From Burkholderia metallica (GTDB lineage: Bacteria > Pseudomonadota > Gammaproteobacteria > Burkholderiales > Burkholderiaceae), in assembly GCF_902832845.1 (NCBI RefSeq), contig NZ_CADFDB010000005.1, positions 372,001 through 436,000 on the forward strand: a stretch of 64,000 nt of DNA, read 5' to 3'. Positions 62,483-64,000 of the stretch are shown here, in pieces. The translations under genes were made by a program, and so were the position numbers. The number at the start of each line of letters is the position of its first letter. Position 1 is the first letter of the stretch. The notes under the pieces are model-generated. The model had not been told where the DNA came from. It ran no database searches and saw only the letters and a list, made by a program, of their open reading frames with translations.

Positions 62483-63688
62483 ATGAGCACCAGCCAGGGC
62501 CCGCTCGCGGGCGTCAAAGTGCTCGAATTCGGAACGCTGATCGCGGGGCCGTTCGCGTCGCGGCTGTTCGCCGAATTCGGCGCGGAAGTGATCAAGATCG
62601 AGGATCCGAACGGCGGCGACCCGCTGCGCAAGTGGCGCAAGCTCTATCCGGAGCAGGGCGGCACGTCGCTGTGGTGGTCCGTCCAGGCGCGCAACAAGAA
62701 ATCGGTCACGCTCAACCTGAAGGCCGACGCCGGCAAGGCGATCGCGCGGCAACTCGCGCGCGAGGCCGACATCGTGATCGAGAACTTCCGCCCGGGCTTG
62801 CTCGAAAAGCTCGGGCTCGGCTACGACGTGCTGTCGGCCGAGAATCCGGGCCTCGTGATGGTGCGCCTGTCCGGCTACGGGCAGACGGGCCCGTACCGCG
62901 ACCGCCCCGGCTTCGGCGCGATCGCCGAATCGATGGGCGGGCTGCGGCACATCACCGGCTATCCCGACCTGCCGCCGCCGCGTATCGGCATCTCGATCGG
63001 CGATTCGATCGCCGCGCTGCACGGTGTGATCGGCGCACTGATGGCGCTCCATCACCGCAAGGTCAACGGCGGCGCGGGGCAGGTGGTCGACGTCGCGCTG
63101 TACGAAGCCGTCTTCAACATGATGGAAAGCGTGGTGCCCGAATACGGCGTGTACGGGATGGTGCGCGAGCGCACCGGCGCGTCGCTGCCGGGCATCGTGC
63201 CGTCGAATACGTATGCGTGCCGCGACGGCAGCATCGTGATCGGCGGCAACAGCGATCCGATCTTCAAGCGGCTGATGAAGGCGATCGAGCGCGACGACCT
63301 CGCGGACGATCCCGCGCTCGCGCAAAACGACGGGCGCGTGCCGCGCACGCAGGAGATCGACGCCGCGATTGCCGCGTGGCTCGCGCCGCGCACGATCGAC
63401 GAAGCGCTCGTCGTGCTCAACGCGGCCGACGTGCCGGCCGGGCGCATCTACAGCGCCGCCGACATGTTCACCGATCCGCAGTTCGTCGCGCGGCAGATGA
63501 TCCAGCGCTTCAAACTGGCCGACGGCACCGACATTCCGCTGCCGAACATCACGCCGAAGCTGTCGGACACGCCGGGCGAAACGCGCTGGCTCGGCCCCGA
63601 GCTCGGCGAGCACACGGACGAGGTGCTGCGCGGCCTCGGCTACGACGCGCAGGCGATCGCCGCATTGCGCGAGTCGGGCGCGATCTGA
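62483..63688 (+). CDS. Family III CoA-transferase (CaiB/BaiF, formyl-CoA transferase-like)
   Basis: 401 residues from the ATG at 62483 with AGGGAGAC. Interlocked-dimer CoA-transferase: VLEFGTLIAGPFASRLFAEFGAEVIKIEDP at the N-terminus, ARNKKSVTLNLK, and the family Asp in VVDVALYEAVFNMME. Transfers CoA between organic acids; the acid pair (oxalate/formate, succinate/other) cannot be read. It stands alone after recR; no decarboxylase or acyl-CoA dehydrogenase is beside it in the window. A short hairpin without U-run lies at 63701-63719. Confidence 0.9.
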   Translation: MSTSQGPLAGVKVLEFGTLIAGPFASRLFAEFGAEVIKIEDPNGGDPLRKWRKLYPEQGGTSLWWSVQARNKKSVTLNLKADAGKAIARQLAREADIVIENFRPGLLEKLGLGYDVLSAENPGLVMVRLSGYGQTGPYRDRPGFGAIAESMGGLRHITGYPDLPPPRIGISIGDSIAALHGVIGALMALHHRKVNGGAGQVVDVALYEAVFNMMESVVPEYGVYGMVRERTGASLPGIVPSNTYACRDGSIVIGGNSDPIFKRLMKAIERDDLADDPALAQNDGRVPRTQEIDAAIAAWLAPRTIDEALVVLNAADVPAGRIYSAADMFTDPQFVARQMIQRFKLADGTDIPLPNITPKLSDTPGETRWLGPELGEHTDEVLRGLGYDAQAIAALRESGAI

Positions 63689-63895
63689 GCGTCCGCCGGG
63701 CCTGTCGCTTCGCGACAGGTTCGCCGCCGGGCGCATTCCGCGACGGGCTCCGTTGGCGGTAGAAAACCCGGGCCGCCCCGGTGTTTTCCCGGGCGCGCGC
63801 AACGCCGCGCGATACGGCGGGACAGCACCTGCGGGCGGTCGCAACGGTCCGTCCGCCGTCGCCGGACTGTCGCTCTCGCGCCATCTTTCCTCGGT

Positions 63896-63901
63896 TACAA
63901 T
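63896..63901 (+). promoter_or_regulatory. -10-like box directly before surE
   Basis: TACAAT, six bases before the surE ATG at 63908. Five of six matches. No convincing -35 found. Confidence 0.4.
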
Positions 63902-63907
63902 CGCCGG

Positions 63908-64000
63908 ATGCGAATCCTACTCAGCAACGACGACGGCTATCTCGCCCCCGGTCTCGCCGCGCTCAGCGACGCGCTGCAGCCGCTGGCCGAGCTCACGGTG
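63908..64000 (+). CDS. surE: 5'/3'-nucleotidase SurE, N-terminal part
   Basis: 31 codons before the right edge. [16 protein letters not shown] is the diagnostic SurE start, with the metal-binding Asp pair in SNDDG. Survival protein that dephosphorylates nucleoside monophosphates; it is usually followed by pcm, nlpD and rpoS, outside this window. Confidence 0.93.
   Translation, partial: MRILLSNDDGYLAPGLAALSDALQPLAELTV

Overview
The window is 64 kb of GC-rich (about two thirds G+C) chromosomal DNA. Its gene content and order point to Burkholderia, most likely the Burkholderia cepacia complex, and to the main chromosome: rpsF-priB-rpsR-rplI-dnaB, trxA-rho, dnaX-ybaB-recR, ffs, clpB, hom-thrC, and a complete lipid A aminoarabinose cluster. 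This placement is inference from gene content; no species can be named from the sequence alone. I saw no insertion sequence, prophage, CRISPR array, tRNA or rRNA. The window looks like stable core genome with a few accessory modules.

Layout. 1-4.2 kb: end of a group 1 glycosyltransferase, a SYLF-domain lipoprotein, a small membrane protein, a PsiF-repeat protein, an L-asparaginase and a BON-LysM (Kbp-like) protein. 4.6-9.3 kb: a glyoxylate-to-glycerate operon (gcl-hyi-glxR) with a divergent LysR regulator. 9.4-11.0 kb: an ECF sigma factor overlapping its zinc-finger anti-sigma gene. 11.1-16.0 kb: the ribosomal operon, dnaB, and a DUF47-Pit phosphate uptake pair. 16.2-20.1 kb: an NlpC/P60 lipoprotein, a PIN-PhoH ATPase and a BCP peroxiredoxin. 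20.2-27.5 kb: the leftward arn operon, arnT first, with arnA split into two genes and a single small flippase-like gene. 27.6-34.6 kb: a Mth938-like protein, alaA, hom, thrC, moeA, moaD, moaE. 34.7-36.1 kb: a truncated hemoglobin divergent from an NsrR-type regulator. 36.2-40.0 kb: clpB behind a heat-shock promoter, yidB and an exported helix-hairpin-helix protein.

40.3-49.8 kb holds two modules. One is a MerR regulator with a carboxymuconolactone-decarboxylase-family gene. The other is the acetoin catabolic operon acoX-SDR-acoA-acoB-acoC-lipA, behind a near-perfect sigma-54 promoter and opposite its enhancer-binding activator AcoR. 49.8-56.5 kb: a MATE transporter next to a GT39-like glycosyltransferase, rpmE2, mtfA, and an MFS exporter with its MerR regulator. 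56.6-64 kb: rho, trxA, the SRP RNA gene ffs, dnaX, ybaB, recR, a family III CoA-transferase and the first codons of surE.

How the parts work together. The arn genes make and attach 4-amino-4-deoxy-L-arabinose to lipid A, a modification that protects against cationic peptides. The aco genes split acetoin to acetaldehyde and acetyl-CoA and carry their own lipoyl synthase, but no dihydrolipoamide dehydrogenase (E3) is present here. gcl-hyi-glxR feeds two-carbon glyoxylate into glycerate. Regulatory DNA is unusually readable in several gaps: a sigma-54 site, a sigma-32 site, two MerR-type operators, an NsrR-like operator, several intrinsic terminators, an apparently ownerless terminator near 4.4 kb, and several genes whose likely -10 box sits directly in front of the start codon.
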